A stretch of 64,000 nt of DNA from Mesolinea sp040772305 (lineage in GTDB: Bacteria > Chloroflexota > Anaerolineae > Anaerolineales > Anaerolineaceae): positions 124,001 through 188,000 of the forward strand of contig JAXGYK010000002.1 in assembly GCA_040772305.1 (NCBI GenBank). Direction: 5' to 3'. The notes under the pieces were generated by a model. That model was not told where the DNA came from, did not search any database, and worked only from the letters and a program-made list of their open reading frames with translations. Both the position numbers and the translations under genes were made by a program. Positions 1 to 8,167 of this stretch are shown here, piece after piece. How positions within the stretch are numbered: position 1 is the stretch's first letter; each line of letters opens with the position of its first letter.

Positions 1-1179
1 GTATCCGCCGGACGCAGGGAAAAGATAGGCAGCGTTGGCATCCCAATAGGGTTTTGTTGAAGCGCCAACCTTTACGGTATGGCTTGAAATAAAGGTGCCG
101 TAATAGTTGCGGAAGGTAAGCGTGTACGTTTTCCGCTGATAGTACACGTTAACGAGAGTTGTCCCGTCGCCGTCAATGATTTTATTGGTCTCGCTGAGTG
201 CAGCGTTGTAGGTGAAGTTGGTGAAATCCGCACCATAAGACATTCCGCTTCCTGGCTTATTAAAGCTTGCAACGGCGCCCGTAGTGCCGGTGGTATCGTA
301 GTAGGCGGCAATGGAATAATTTGTATTCTCAGCGTTTTCAAACCAATAGATTACGCGATAGGGGGTATCGGTGCGGGCCGTCCACGTAGCCTTGAGCTCG
401 ATATTGCTAACGACCGGCGTATCCAGTGAATAGGCATTATTGTTCAGCAGCCATCCCGCAAAGTTATAACCGGCATTGGTAGTAACCGGGTTAAGTCCGG
501 CGCCCGTAATGCTTTGACCATGGGCGACAAAGAGGGGCAAAATAGCTGTGCCGCCCTGGGTATCAAAGCTCACTTTGTACACGTCTTTGGTGACCAGGTA
601 CAAGGTCATGCTGCTGTTGACCGGGGTGTTGAAATCGTAGGCACTGCCGCCATTCGTGGCCGACCAATGCGAGAAGGCCTTGAGGGCCTCCAGCTCGCCG
701 GCATAGGAAATGCCATCCGCAGTGACCGTTTGACCCGGGAGGACTGCCTTTGCACCCAGCACAATGGTATTTCCGTGTGTATTCACATACACAAAACTGA
801 CTTTATAGGTATCCCCAAACTGAGCATATACATTGATGCTCTGCGTTGTTTCGACAGTAATGGGGCCAAAGCTAATTTTGCTGCCCCCAGCCGCAGCGTC
901 AAACCAGCCCAGGAATTCAAAACCGTTGCCGCTGGGATCGGAGGGCACCACCGGTTCCAGCAGGGTTTCACCGTTTTTGACAATCTGCGTGCTGACATGC
1001 GTACCCCCGACGTAAAATTGATAGGTGTGCGTGGGCACCGCAGGGATAAGGCTCCTGAGGGACATACCCTCGGAGAAATCCGTGGTAATCAGCGCGGCGA
1101 ACGCATCAAGGGGAAGCATAGAAAACAACACGATGACGGTGAGCGCCAGCGCTGTAATTTTCCGAAGCTGTTTTTTCAT
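1..1179 (-). CDS. Secreted InlB B-repeat (Flg_new) protein, partial
   Basis: The reading frame is open from an ATG at 1179 to the left edge of the window (393 residues, no stop), so the C-terminal part is missing. An AGGAG ribosome site lies just upstream. The N-terminus is a signal peptide (basic MKKQLRK, then a hydrophobic stretch ending near DAFA). It is followed by at least four Listeria-Bacteroides (Flg_new/InlB B-type) beta repeats with the typical FxGW/FxHWS motifs (FEFLGWF, AFSHWS, YNFAGWL). Such repeats occur in surface or secreted adhesin-like proteins. The neighbour upstream carries the same kind of repeat. Function beyond being extracellular is unknown. Confidence 0.8.
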   Translation of the reverse strand, partial: MKKQLRKITALALTVIVLFSMLPLDAFAALITTDFSEGMSLRSLIPAVPTHTYQFYVGGTHVSTQIVKNGETLLEPVVPSDPSGNGFEFLGWFDAAAGGSKISFGPITVETTQSINVYAQFGDTYKVSFVYVNTHGNTIVLGAKAVLPGQTVTADGISYAGELEALKAFSHWSATNGGSAYDFNTPVNSSMTLYLVTKDVYKVSFDTQGGTAILPLFVAHGQSITGAGLNPVTTNAGYNFAGWLLNNNAYSLDTPVVSNIELKATWTARTDTPYRVIYWFENAENTNYSIAAYYDTTGTTGAVASFNKPGSGMSYGADFTNFTYNAALSETNKIIDGDGTTLVNVYYQRKTYTLTFRNYYGTFISSHTVKVGASTKPYWDANAAYLFPASGGY

Positions 1180-1240
1180 TCCTGTGTCCTCCAAATCATG
1201 GTTTCAGGCTGCCGAAGCAAGTCCAAAATCATCAAAAGGG

Positions 1241-1267
1241 CAGAAAAGGCCAGGCGTAAGCCTGGCC
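1241..1267 (-). terminator. Rho-independent terminator
   Basis: On the minus strand a perfect 8-bp stem, GGCCAGGC/GCCTGGCC, with a TTAC loop is followed by TTTT. It lies about 10 bases after the stop codon at 1278, between the two InlB-repeat genes. It would end transcription of the upstream gene before the gene starting at 1179. Confidence 0.8.
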
Positions 1268-1277
1268 ATGCCTCAGC

Positions 1278-1583
1278 TTAGTCTAATTCTACATCAGTGA
1301 TGTCCACCGCCACCCGGAAAAGCCAGTCCAGGTTTTCCTCTGTGAGGGTAAGGGTGTAAGAGGCGCCATAACTGTCCAAATCCTGCCAGTCGCCGGATTG
1401 CTTGACCTGCCAGCGGATCTCGTATATCAGCCCCTCATAGCCCGAGAGCTCGACATGGAGGGTGACTTGATCCCCAAGCTCCGGGGCAGTCTTGCCGCTG
1501 TCCCAGCTGGCATAGAAGCTGATCTTCCGGTTGGGGTTCATGGCGTCAATTTCTTCCTTCAGGAAGACGCGGGGCTCTTCGCC
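1278..1583 (-). pseudogene. C-terminal part of the InlB-repeat protein, beyond an in-frame TAG
   Basis: This stretch continues in the same frame as the gene ending at 1584, separated from it only by one TAG codon (1584-1586). It has no good ribosome site of its own. Read through, it encodes a short acidic linker (GEEPRVFLKEE) and then an Ig-like beta domain of about 85 residues with a stop at 1278, followed directly by a strong terminator. The simplest view is that a GAG-to-TAG type change removed this domain. An independent start at the internal ATG (1541) is possible but has no Shine-Dalgarno sequence. Confidence 0.6.
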
Positions 1584-2342
1584 CTAAGGCTCTTCCGCCT
1601 CGGCTTCTTCAAGCGCAGGCGCTTCGTCCTCAGGCTCTTCCGTCTCAGCGTCTTCAAGTACAGGTGCTTCAGCTTCAGACTCTTCGGTCTCAAGCTCTTT
1701 GATCAGGGCCAGGGCGCCTTCATCTTCTTCCGGAGCAGGGCTTGTTTCAGGAGCTGGCTCTACAGTTTCGGCCTCCTCCGTCGGGACAGGGCTTGTTTCG
1801 GGAGTCGGTTCTTCAGTTGGCGGTGTTGCTGTCGGGTCAGTACCTTCTTCCGGGACAGGACTTGTTTCGGGAGCTGGCTCTTCAGCCGGCGGCGTTGCTG
1901 TCGCAGTTTCTTCAAGTGCCGGCTCATCAGGCGCGGGCTGGTCAGCAGGCTGATCCTCTGCCGGCGGGGTTTCTGTTGGTAACGGGGTGAGCGTAACCGT
2001 TGCCTGGGGCATCGCTTCGTAGTATGCCCTCAGGTAAACTGGCTCTCTAACCGGGGTTCCGAAAGCATAGTCAAATTCAGGATCTCCCTGGAGGGAGTCG
2101 TCCACCTGATACCAGTGGGAAAACTTCATACCTGAAATCGCGGGAGCGCTTACAGGAGCAAGCGTGTCCCCTTCGGCAACTTCGACGCTGCTAAGCAGCT
2201 GGCCAGCCGCTCCATAGAAATTACAGGTATGCGTTACCGTTGACTGCGCTTCTACACGTAATATACCTGATGTTGCCGTCAAAACCAGAAGGCTCATAAA
2301 AACTAGCATGGCAAACAATGTCGATTTTTTCCCCTTCATCAT
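1584..2342 (-). CDS. Secreted InlB-repeat protein with acidic Pro/Glu-rich tail, truncated
   Basis: I place the start at the ATG at 2342, preceded by GGAGG six bases upstream. A signal peptide (MMKGKKS then a hydrophobic core) leads into one Flg_new/InlB B-type repeat (about residues 33-112, with FSHWYQ). After this comes a low-complexity tail of repeated EEPTPETSPVP-like units and acidic EEAEAEEP runs. The frame stops at a TAG within this repeat run, and a folded domain follows in the same frame. The product is probably exported and surface-exposed. The acidic Pro/Glu/Thr tail resembles a stalk. Truncation by nonsense mutation is inferred. Confidence 0.65.
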   Translation of the reverse strand: MMKGKKSTLFAMLVFMSLLVLTATSGILRVEAQSTVTHTCNFYGAAGQLLSSVEVAEGDTLAPVSAPAISGMKFSHWYQVDDSLQGDPEFDYAFGTPVREPVYLRAYYEAMPQATVTLTPLPTETPPAEDQPADQPAPDEPALEETATATPPAEEPAPETSPVPEEGTDPTATPPTEEPTPETSPVPTEEAETVEPAPETSPAPEEDEGALALIKELETEESEAEAPVLEDAETEEPEDEAPALEEAEAEEP

Positions 2343-2369
2343 GAACAACCTCCAAACTCTCCTTTGTTC

Positions 2370-2415
2370 AAAAAAACGGCCCTACAAAAATACAGATCTT
2401 TTATTTTCATAGGGC
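2370..2415 (-). terminator. Terminator-like hairpin in the leader of the 2342 gene
   Basis: On the minus strand GCCCTA pairs with TAGGGC and AAAATA with TATTTT around a 9-nt loop, followed by CGTTTTTTT. It sits only about 27 bases before the start codon at 2342, so it is either the end of a lost upstream gene or a leader attenuator. A short open frame ends inside its first arm. Confidence 0.6.
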
Positions 2416-2511
2416 AGAAAAAACTGCTGTATTGTGATGAACCGATTTGCTTTTCCAGCACATTCTGATACAATGCTCGCTCAGTACTGTCTTGGGGTCA
2501 AGCAAAACCAC
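2407..2511 (-). CDS. Possible 34-residue leader peptide
   Basis: A GTG-started frame (MVLLDPKTVLSE...) has AAGGAG four bases upstream, and its TGA stop lies inside the left arm of the terminator-like hairpin. The geometry is that of a transcription-attenuation leader for the secreted-protein gene starting at 2342. It has no recognisable homology and could be chance. No clear run of regulatory codons is seen. Confidence 0.25.
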   Translation of the reverse strand: MVLLDPKTVLSEHCIRMCWKSKSVHHNTAVFSAL

Positions 2512-2529
2512 TTCTCTCCTTATTATCTT

Positions 2530-2575
2530 CAGTTTACTAACAAATGTTGATAAACAAATGTACATAAACTGAGCA
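2530..2575. promoter_or_regulatory. Possible operator with nested repeats
   Basis: CAGTTTA and TAAACTG form an inverted repeat enclosing two direct copies of ACAAATGT spaced 14 bp apart. It lies upstream of the minus-strand leader region and 60-100 bp from the IS end. Regulator and function are unknown. Confidence 0.25.
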
Positions 2576-2620
2576 TGATAACATTAATTTGTATCATATT
2601 TATACTGCAGTGTCAATTAA

Positions 2621-2635
2621 TTGTATATCTGGTTT
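2621..2635. repeat. 15-bp target site duplication, left copy of IS copy 1
   Basis: The 15-mer TTGTATATCTGGTTT directly precedes the IS and recurs exactly at 3836-3850 directly after it. Confidence 0.95.
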
Positions 2636-3835
2636 TGTGAGGGGGTCAGCACATAGTATACAGTTTATGAACTGGAATTACCTGGGGTACAGAGATCGAT
2701 GTCTGGAATTATGGGGGATAGGATATAGAGACATCGAGGTATATATTGATCAAAGATATCACCCACTTAGACTACCGAGAACTGAGGCAGATCAGTCCGG
2801 AAGCAGCACGGCGAGCGATCCTGCAGGTTCACAAAGCCCAATCCGGGAATGTATCCCGAACAGCCCGTATCCTGAACGTTACCAGGGCGACGGTGTACAA
2901 AGCGCTAAGTAAAAAAGCCGCAGGAAGCCTGAAGGATCAGAGCAAGGCGCCAAAGCGAGTTGCCAACAAAACGGGGGCTGAGTTGGAGGAACGGGTTCTG
3001 GCTCTGCGCAGGCAGACCCGCTATGGCCCTCTGCGATTAAAGGAGGAACTGGAAGAAGCGGATGGGATAGTGCTTTCCCAGCACACCATCCGCAATATCC
3101 TCAGACGGAACCTGGCCAAATTAGCAGTTCATAAATCTCAGAAGAAAGGTGAACGACCTTTCGTGGATTGGTATCAGGCCAAAGCTTTTGAGATTGTCCA
3201 GATTGACCTCAAGTACATAGTCGACCAAAAAGCGCTTTCCATGGAGCAAATTCAACACCACTATGCCCGCAATCTGCCCCTTTATCAGTGGTCTGCTATC
3301 GATGTGAACTCCCGTTTCAAGCTGATTGCCTATTCCTATGAGCGCAACTGGAACAATGGGCTGATGTTCTTCCTCTGGGTTCTCTCCTGGCTCAGATCGC
3401 ATAATGTCTCTGTCCCGATTGTCTTCACCGTAGATCATGGTGAGGAATTCGGGGGACGCTCCTGGCTCAAGGTCAGCGAACTAAGAAAGCTGCTCGCGTC
3501 TTTTGGCTGTTCATTCATCCAGAACCATAAGGGCTCCCCTCAGGAGAATGCGCATGTCGAACGATCTCACCGCACGGATGATGAGGAGTTTTACATCCCT
3601 CGTCTCTTATCCATCCCTTCGCCCAAGGCTTTCTTCTTTGAGGCCATGAATTATCTCTATTACTACAATGTGGTCAGGAAGCATTCAGCGCTTAGCCGAG
3701 CCTCCCCATGGCAATTCCTCCTGAAGAATAATCCTGATCTCCATGCTAAAATCAGGTTCGCCCCTCCTATCTTCCTGGACTTGATCTCTGTGCAACTCGG
3801 CGATTGGAGTGGATACCATGTGCTGGCTCATCACC
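2636..3835 (+). mobile_element. 1200-bp insertion sequence, copy 1 (IS481/IS3-like, DDE transposase)
   Basis: The element is exactly 1200 bp and is repeated in inverted orientation at 57874-59073. It starts TGTGAGGGGGTCAGCACAT and ends in an imperfect inverted repeat (GTGATGAGCCAGCACAT read inwards). A perfect 15-bp target duplication flanks it. It carries one transposase frame. The TGT terminus, single integrase-like ORF and 15-bp duplication fit IS481-like elements. A 15-bp duplication is also reported for some IS1202/ISTde1-type elements, so family placement needs a database search. It lies in an intergenic region. Confidence 0.93.
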
Positions 3836-3924
3836 TTGTATATCTGGTTTCTGTAGTTTTTATTCCCTTTTTGATTTTTTTGACCATTTCCTGGATTTTT
3901 AACAATCTTTTAACACTTGGGTAA
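2746..3924 (+). CDS. Transposase of the 1200-bp IS (copy 1), frame runs out of the element
   Basis: This is a DDE transposase with an N-terminal helix-turn-helix (residues about 33-55, NVSRTARILNVTRATVYKAL), a second winged or linker region, and an integrase core with D154 (IDLKY), D230 (TVDHGEEFGG) and E272 (NAHVERSH). I take the TTG at 2746 as start, with GAGG seven bases upstream. The element holds 363 complete codons and no stop in this frame. Translation passes through the right end, and the last ~29 residues and the stop come from flanking DNA. Apart from this tail, the protein matches that of copy 2. Confidence 0.9.
   Translation: MIKDITHLDYRELRQISPEAARRAILQVHKAQSGNVSRTARILNVTRATVYKALSKKAAGSLKDQSKAPKRVANKTGAELEERVLALRRQTRYGPLRLKEELEEADGIVLSQHTIRNILRRNLAKLAVHKSQKKGERPFVDWYQAKAFEIVQIDLKYIVDQKALSMEQIQHHYARNLPLYQWSAIDVNSRFKLIAYSYERNWNNGLMFFLWVLSWLRSHNVSVPIVFTVDHGEEFGGRSWLKVSELRKLLASFGCSFIQNHKGSPQENAHVERSHRTDDEEFYIPRLLSIPSPKAFFFEAMNYLYYYNVVRKHSALSRASPWQFLLKNNPDLHAKIRFAPPIFLDLISVQLGDWSGYHVLAHHLVYLVSVVFIPFLIFLTISWIFNNLLTLG
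3836..3850. repeat. 15-bp target site duplication, right copy of IS copy 1
   Basis: Exact repeat of 2621-2635, immediately after the IS right end. Confidence 0.95.
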
Positions 3925-4364
3925 TTATGAACAAATCACGAAGCCAGTCCGTGCTATTTAAGCCTGCGTATTCTTGCCTGCTAATGCGTGCAGGCGCTCT
4001 GTGTTGTTCTGTTTATTCCTCATGATCTTAATCTCTGTCCGAAGGGTTTCGATCTTCTTTCTAATTAATAATAAAGAGCTCATAATCGCGCTCACGGACA
4101 TGGACACAATTTACAGATGCCCAAAAAACAGAGCGCATGGGCAAGCAGGCTTGGCGAAATCTTGTATTAGCTAATGCGCGGCAAGTCAAGCCTTCAGCGG
4201 GTCTTGAGTGCTAAACGGAGATTCCTCGGAAAGACCTGGCTGCGGCCTTTGAGAGCAGCAGTCGCGTCCGCGATGCGCATGAAGCTGTGGTAAACAGACA
4301 GGGTGTGAATACTCCTGTCCAAGCACAGCTCAGGCACGATTCATGGGTTAATATTTTTTTGTGC
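3925..4364. other. Gene-free stretch, nothing recognised
   Basis: Short open frames occur on both strands, but none has a good ribosome site, family motif or coding-like continuity. The frames around 4090-4360 are broken by stops. It may be a decayed gene or spacer between the IS and the convergent MFS gene. Confidence 0.4.
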
Positions 4365-5651
4365 TCACTTCCTTTGCGGGTCTTGCGGGAGAATATTGGC
4401 CTCTTCGTGCGCCTCGCCGGCTTTTACCCCGGCCATGCACAGGAAAGCGATTCCAAAAAATACCGGCGCCGCAAACATGATGCTGCCGTAATCGTTCCCT
4501 GCAAGGCGCACAATCCAGCCGTTCAGGTTGGGCCCGATAATGGCCGCCAGTGTCGAAAAGAGGTAATAAAGTCCCGTAAATGTGCCGATATAGATGGGAT
4601 CGGTCAGGTCTACCACCATGGGTAAAGAATTGATATTAATCAGGCTCCAGCCAATGCCCGCAAGCATCAAAATCAGCGAGAGGGGCATAATCCTCCCTAA
4701 AATCGGGAAGCTGGGCAGCAAGGTTGCGGTAAGGGCCTCTTTCCCCAGGAAGAAAATGGAGAGCGTAGTTAAAACCATCACTGCCAGACCAGTCAGGATG
4801 GTTTTGCGCCGGCCGAATTTTCCTCCAATGTACCCGGATGGAATGGCGAAGAGCAAAAATGTCAGCGAAACGGAGGTGATCAGTTTTCCTGAATCTGAGG
4901 TGCTCAAACCCAGGTGATTAACTCCGTACAAAGACAAGAAGGCCTCAATTGCGTTGTAGGCAATGAACCAGAAGAGAATCGCCAAGAAGATGCGCAGGCC
5001 GGGCATTTTGCCGCTGAGCAGTTCGCCTAATTTGCCCCAGAGGTTTGGTGCTTCTGCAGTATCTGCCTCGTCATATACCTTGGGTTCCTTAACAAAGAGG
5101 AGTACCAGCACGGCAGCGAGCATTACCAGGACAGATCCGAACCAGAAGGGATAAGCTTCGTTTTTGTCAACCAGCATGGCTCCAACCGATGTGCCGATCA
5201 CCACGCCCAGACCGCCCATAAAATTGATGATTCCGTTTGCCTGCGAGCGGAAGCGCGAAGGGGTTACATCGGGCATCAGCGCGACAACAGGGGTGCGCCA
5301 AAAGGCCATGGAAAGGATGGTGGTAACCGTACAAGCCACAAAGAGCGGCAGTGCCTTTGCAAGCGGGATGAGGCCAAAAGAAATTGCTGCGATGGGTGCG
5401 CCTACCAAAATAAAGGGCAAGCGCCGTCCCAGGGGGGTGCGCAAGCGGTCGCTCCAGGCGCCAACCGGCGGCTGAATGAACAGGGCTGCAATATTGTCGA
5501 GCGACATAAAGAAGCCTACCATCACTGCATCCATTCCAAAGCGCTTATCCAGCAGCAGGGGTACATAGGTGTTGTACAGGCTCCAAATTACTGATACGCC
5601 AAAAAAACCTAAACCGATTACAAAGGTCTTGCCCCAGTTCATTTTTTGCAT
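4365..5651 (-). CDS. MFS transporter (sugar/cation-symporter-like)
   Basis: The 428-residue protein has about twelve hydrophobic segments and lies in the cytoplasmic membrane. The start at 5651 is supported by AAGGAG seven bases upstream. The N-terminal WSLYNTYVPLLL, the loop SDRLRTPLGRRLPFILVGAP between TM2 and TM3, and the repeated GGKFGRRKTIL in the second half are typical of major facilitator proteins, closest in style to GPH/SLC45-like sugar transporters. The substrate cannot be read from the sequence. It lies 10 bp downstream of trmD on the same strand and may be co-transcribed, though no functional link is evident. Confidence 0.85.
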   Translation of the reverse strand: MQKMNWGKTFVIGLGFFGVSVIWSLYNTYVPLLLDKRFGMDAVMVGFFMSLDNIAALFIQPPVGAWSDRLRTPLGRRLPFILVGAPIAAISFGLIPLAKALPLFVACTVTTILSMAFWRTPVVALMPDVTPSRFRSQANGIINFMGGLGVVIGTSVGAMLVDKNEAYPFWFGSVLVMLAAVLVLLFVKEPKVYDEADTAEAPNLWGKLGELLSGKMPGLRIFLAILFWFIAYNAIEAFLSLYGVNHLGLSTSDSGKLITSVSLTFLLFAIPSGYIGGKFGRRKTILTGLAVMVLTTLSIFFLGKEALTATLLPSFPILGRIMPLSLILMLAGIGWSLININSLPMVVDLTDPIYIGTFTGLYYLFSTLAAIIGPNLNGWIVRLAGNDYGSIMFAAPVFFGIAFLCMAGVKAGEAHEEANILPQDPQRK

Positions 5652-5661
5652 TTTCTACTCC

Positions 5662-6420
5662 TTAACTATCTTTGTTCGCGCCTTCATCCTGAGACTGTAG
5701 AAATTCCTGCAAAATCTTTTGATCCGTCACGCTTAAGCTTGCGTTTTCCAGCACGTCCGGGCGCCAGCGCAGTGTACGCAAAAGGCTTTGGCGGCGCTTC
5801 CACTTAAGCTGTTCTGCCAGGTTGCCGTTCATGAGCACCTCGGGTACCTGCCAGTCGCGAAAATTGGGAGGTTTGGTGTATTGCGGGTACTCCAGGAGTC
5901 CGTCTTTGCCGAAAGAGTCGTCTTCGGCGGCATCGCTGTCGCCCAAAACGCCGGGCTGCAAGCGGGCCACGGCATCCATCAGCACCAGCGCCGGCAGCTC
6001 CCCGCCAGTGAGCACATAATCGCCGATCGAAATCACGTCCGTAGCCAGGTGCTCACGGATACGTTCGTCAAAGCTTTCGTAACGTCCGCAAATTAAGGCC
6101 AGGTGTTCGTGTTGGGCTAATTCGCGGGCGATGCGCTGGTTCAGCAGCCTTCCCTGCGGGCAGAGCAAGATAACCGGACAGGAAGGGGGGGCTCCCAAAA
6201 CCGATTCGACCGCCGCAAAAACGGGTTCAGGCTTCAGGATCATTCCGCCCCCGCCCCCGTAGGGTGTGTCATCGGTAGTGTGGTGTTTGTCGCTGGCCCA
6301 ATCACGGATATTGTGGCTGTGGACCTCGATTAAGTGCGCGGCAATGGCGCGCTTAAGGATCGATATCTCCAGGTAGGGCTGAAATATATCCGGGAAAAGG
6401 CTAAAAATATCGAAACGCAT
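5662..6420 (-). CDS. trmD: tRNA (guanine-N1-)-methyltransferase TrmD
   Basis: TrmD methylates G37 of tRNAs that read CNN codons, which prevents +1 frameshifting. The 252-residue protein starts MRFDIFSLFPDIF and contains the family motifs HTTDDTPYGGGGGMILKPEP (about residues 47-66), the trefoil-knot SAM site around ICGRYESFDERI and IGDYVLTGGELPALVLMDA, and the C-terminal SLLRTLRWRPDVL helix. Length and motifs are complete. Unlike the common rpsP-rimM-trmD-rplS operon, it is here followed by an MFS gene, and the upstream 420 bp hold no ribosomal gene. Confidence 0.97.
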   Translation of the reverse strand: MRFDIFSLFPDIFQPYLEISILKRAIAAHLIEVHSHNIRDWASDKHHTTDDTPYGGGGGMILKPEPVFAAVESVLGAPPSCPVILLCPQGRLLNQRIARELAQHEHLALICGRYESFDERIREHLATDVISIGDYVLTGGELPALVLMDAVARLQPGVLGDSDAAEDDSFGKDGLLEYPQYTKPPNFRDWQVPEVLMNGNLAEQLKWKRRQSLLRTLRWRPDVLENASLSVTDQKILQEFLQSQDEGANKDS

Positions 6421-6577
6421 CTGGCTTGATTATACAAGAGCAAAACAATTTAAAATCTGCTTGTATTTACAATTACATTAGACAGAATCCGTTTTGGAGG
6501 ATTTGATCTGCCAAGGGGGGTATCTTCTGTTCTTACGTATTCCGCGACTTGCGGGCTAATCTGAAGGAGTAGTCAGC
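6421..6577. other. Non-coding gap upstream of trmD
   Basis: A-T rich sequence with no convincing frame. It must carry the trmD promoter on the minus strand. Confidence 0.4.
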
Positions 6578-6718
6578 TTGTTTGTATTCCTATTTAATAA
6601 AGGCGCAACCTTAATTACCGTACTGAACCATGACTATTTCGAGGAAAAGTATTATCTTAGCGCTAAGGAAGTTCCAAATAATCCCAAAGCTGCCAAAGCA
6701 ATCGTAATGGGCGCTTAG
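6578..6718 (+). CDS. Possible 46-residue protein (TTG start)
   Basis: A TTG at 6578 is preceded by GAAGGAG with 8-base spacing and opens a frame to TAG at 6716. The sequence (LFVFLFNKGATLITV..., ending PNNPKAAKAIVMGA) has protein-like composition but no recognised family. It stands alone between trmD and the TPR genes and could be a remnant of a longer gene. Confidence 0.3.
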   Translation: MFVFLFNKGATLITVLNHDYFEEKYYLSAKEVPNNPKAAKAIVMGA

Positions 6719-6808
6719 CTGCTGTTTATCTGCTTTGCAGGGTTCCCCATGTTCAGGCTCCCAGCCGAAGCCTGCCTTCCTGGACGGATGATATGCGCGA
6801 AGCTGTCC

Positions 6809-6838
6809 TTTCACAGGCATTGCTTTTGATGTTATTCT
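6809..6838 (+). promoter_or_regulatory. Putative leaderless promoter for the TPR gene at 6845
   Basis: TTCACA (6809-6814), 18-bp spacer and TATTCT (6833-6838), with only six bases to the ATG at 6845 and no Shine-Dalgarno sequence. This would give a leaderless message. Confidence 0.4.
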
Positions 6839-6844
6839 TAACCC

Positions 6845-8161
6845 ATGTATCTTAAAGGCTCCCGGCTTTCGATGAATAAAAAGCGCCGCCGCGGTAACCC
6901 CTGGATTATGGGTTTTTTACTGCTGGCAATTGCCGCTTTGGTCTGGGTAAATATTTTTGTAGTGCCTAATGTACCGCCGCCCTTTGTGCCTACCCCTACC
7001 GAAACCCGCTCGCCGGAACTCATTCGGGCCGATGCCGACCAGCTGGTGCAGGAAGGCCAGTTTATTGCGGCCATCGCGGCCTATCAGACTGCGATTAATG
7101 CAGAGCCAACCAATTTACAAAACTACCTCAAGATTGCCCGCCTGCAGATTTATGCTGGTCTCTATGATGAAGCGCGGGTGAATTGTGAGAACGCGATTCT
7201 ATTGAATAACCGCGTTGCCGATGCCTATGCCATGTTGGGCTGGGTAAAAGGGACTCAGGGTGATTATCGCGCGGGTGAAACAACGGTTCGCCAGGCTATT
7301 GCCATTGACCCAAACAGCGCGCTGGCACATGCCGTTATGGCGCGTCTTCTGGGCCTGCGCGTGGAACTGGGCCTGGATGAACTGGGCACGCAGGACGCCG
7401 CCATTGAAGAATCGCGCACTGCGATTGCGCTCAACCCCGGATTGCTTGAAGCGCGCTGGTTTCGGGGCTATATCCTGGAGATTACGGGTAACTACGAAGA
7501 GGCAACTGCGGAGTACGAAGCAGCAGTAGCGATTAACAGTTATGTAGCTGACCTGCGCATGGCATTAGGGCGCTCGTACCTGGCATTGGAACGCTATGAC
7601 GATTCGATCCGTGAGTTTACGGCTGCCAATGGGCTAAACCCCCAGAACCCGACAGCCAACAGGATGATTTCACGCGTGTGGGAACGTCAGGGTGAATGGG
7701 AAAAAGCGATGCAATATGGCCGCGAAGCGCTTAAGATCGACCCAAACGACCCCGAGCTGTATGCCAATATGGGTACGTTTTACTTTCGGGCTGGTCGGTA
7801 TAACCAGGCCCTGCCTTACCTTGAACTGGCTGTAAAAGGCGGAAGCTCTTCCGAGTTCGGAGGCCAGGTGACAGGCCTGCCCATCAGCTACAGCAACACG
7901 ATTATCGGTCTTTACAGCCGCTATGGGATTGCGCTAGCACGTGTGAACCGTTGCAGCGAGGCCTTTGCCATTAGCACGATGATGAAGCAAACGGTGGCCG
8001 ATGATGAAATTGGGATGATCAATGCCGAGGAAATGATCAAGATTTGCCAGGAAAACCTCACTAATCCTCCTACCGAAATCCCTACGCCTACCCCCACAGT
8101 TCAAACCGGGCCTTCGCCTACCCCGCCAGCGACAGCTACACCGCCACCGCCGACCAACTAG
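6845..8161 (+). CDS. Membrane-anchored TPR protein
   Basis: The 438-residue protein has a short basic cytoplasmic N-terminus, one membrane helix (about residues 22-42, WIMGFLLLAIAALVWVNIFVV) and a Pro/Thr linker (FVPTPTETRSP). Seven or more tetratricopeptide repeats follow from about residue 58 to 350, then a Pro/Thr tail (PTPTPTVQTGPSPTPP). TPR arrays mediate protein-protein contacts. The domain probably lies outside the cytoplasmic membrane. It is followed after 6 bp by a second protein of the same design, so the two form an operon and may work together. A second ATG at 6872 is an alternative start. Confidence 0.8.
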   Translation: MYLKGSRLSMNKKRRRGNPWIMGFLLLAIAALVWVNIFVVPNVPPPFVPTPTETRSPELIRADADQLVQEGQFIAAIAAYQTAINAEPTNLQNYLKIARLQIYAGLYDEARVNCENAILLNNRVADAYAMLGWVKGTQGDYRAGETTVRQAIAIDPNSALAHAVMARLLGLRVELGLDELGTQDAAIEESRTAIALNPGLLEARWFRGYILEITGNYEEATAEYEAAVAINSYVADLRMALGRSYLALERYDDSIREFTAANGLNPQNPTANRMISRVWERQGEWEKAMQYGREALKIDPNDPELYANMGTFYFRAGRYNQALPYLELAVKGGSSSEFGGQVTGLPISYSNTIIGLYSRYGIALARVNRCSEAFAISTMMKQTVADDEIGMINAEEMIKICQENLTNPPTEIPTPTPTVQTGPSPTPPATATPPPPTN

Positions 8162-8167
8162 GCAAAT

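Noticed and set aside
514..1281. 255-codon plus-strand frame
   Set aside because: Antisense to the InlB-repeat gene, which has a signal peptide, ribosome site and domain repeats.
4101..4360. Possible structural RNA downstream of IS copy 1
   Set aside because: Compared mentally with SRP RNA, RNase P RNA and tmRNA conserved cores. None of them matches.
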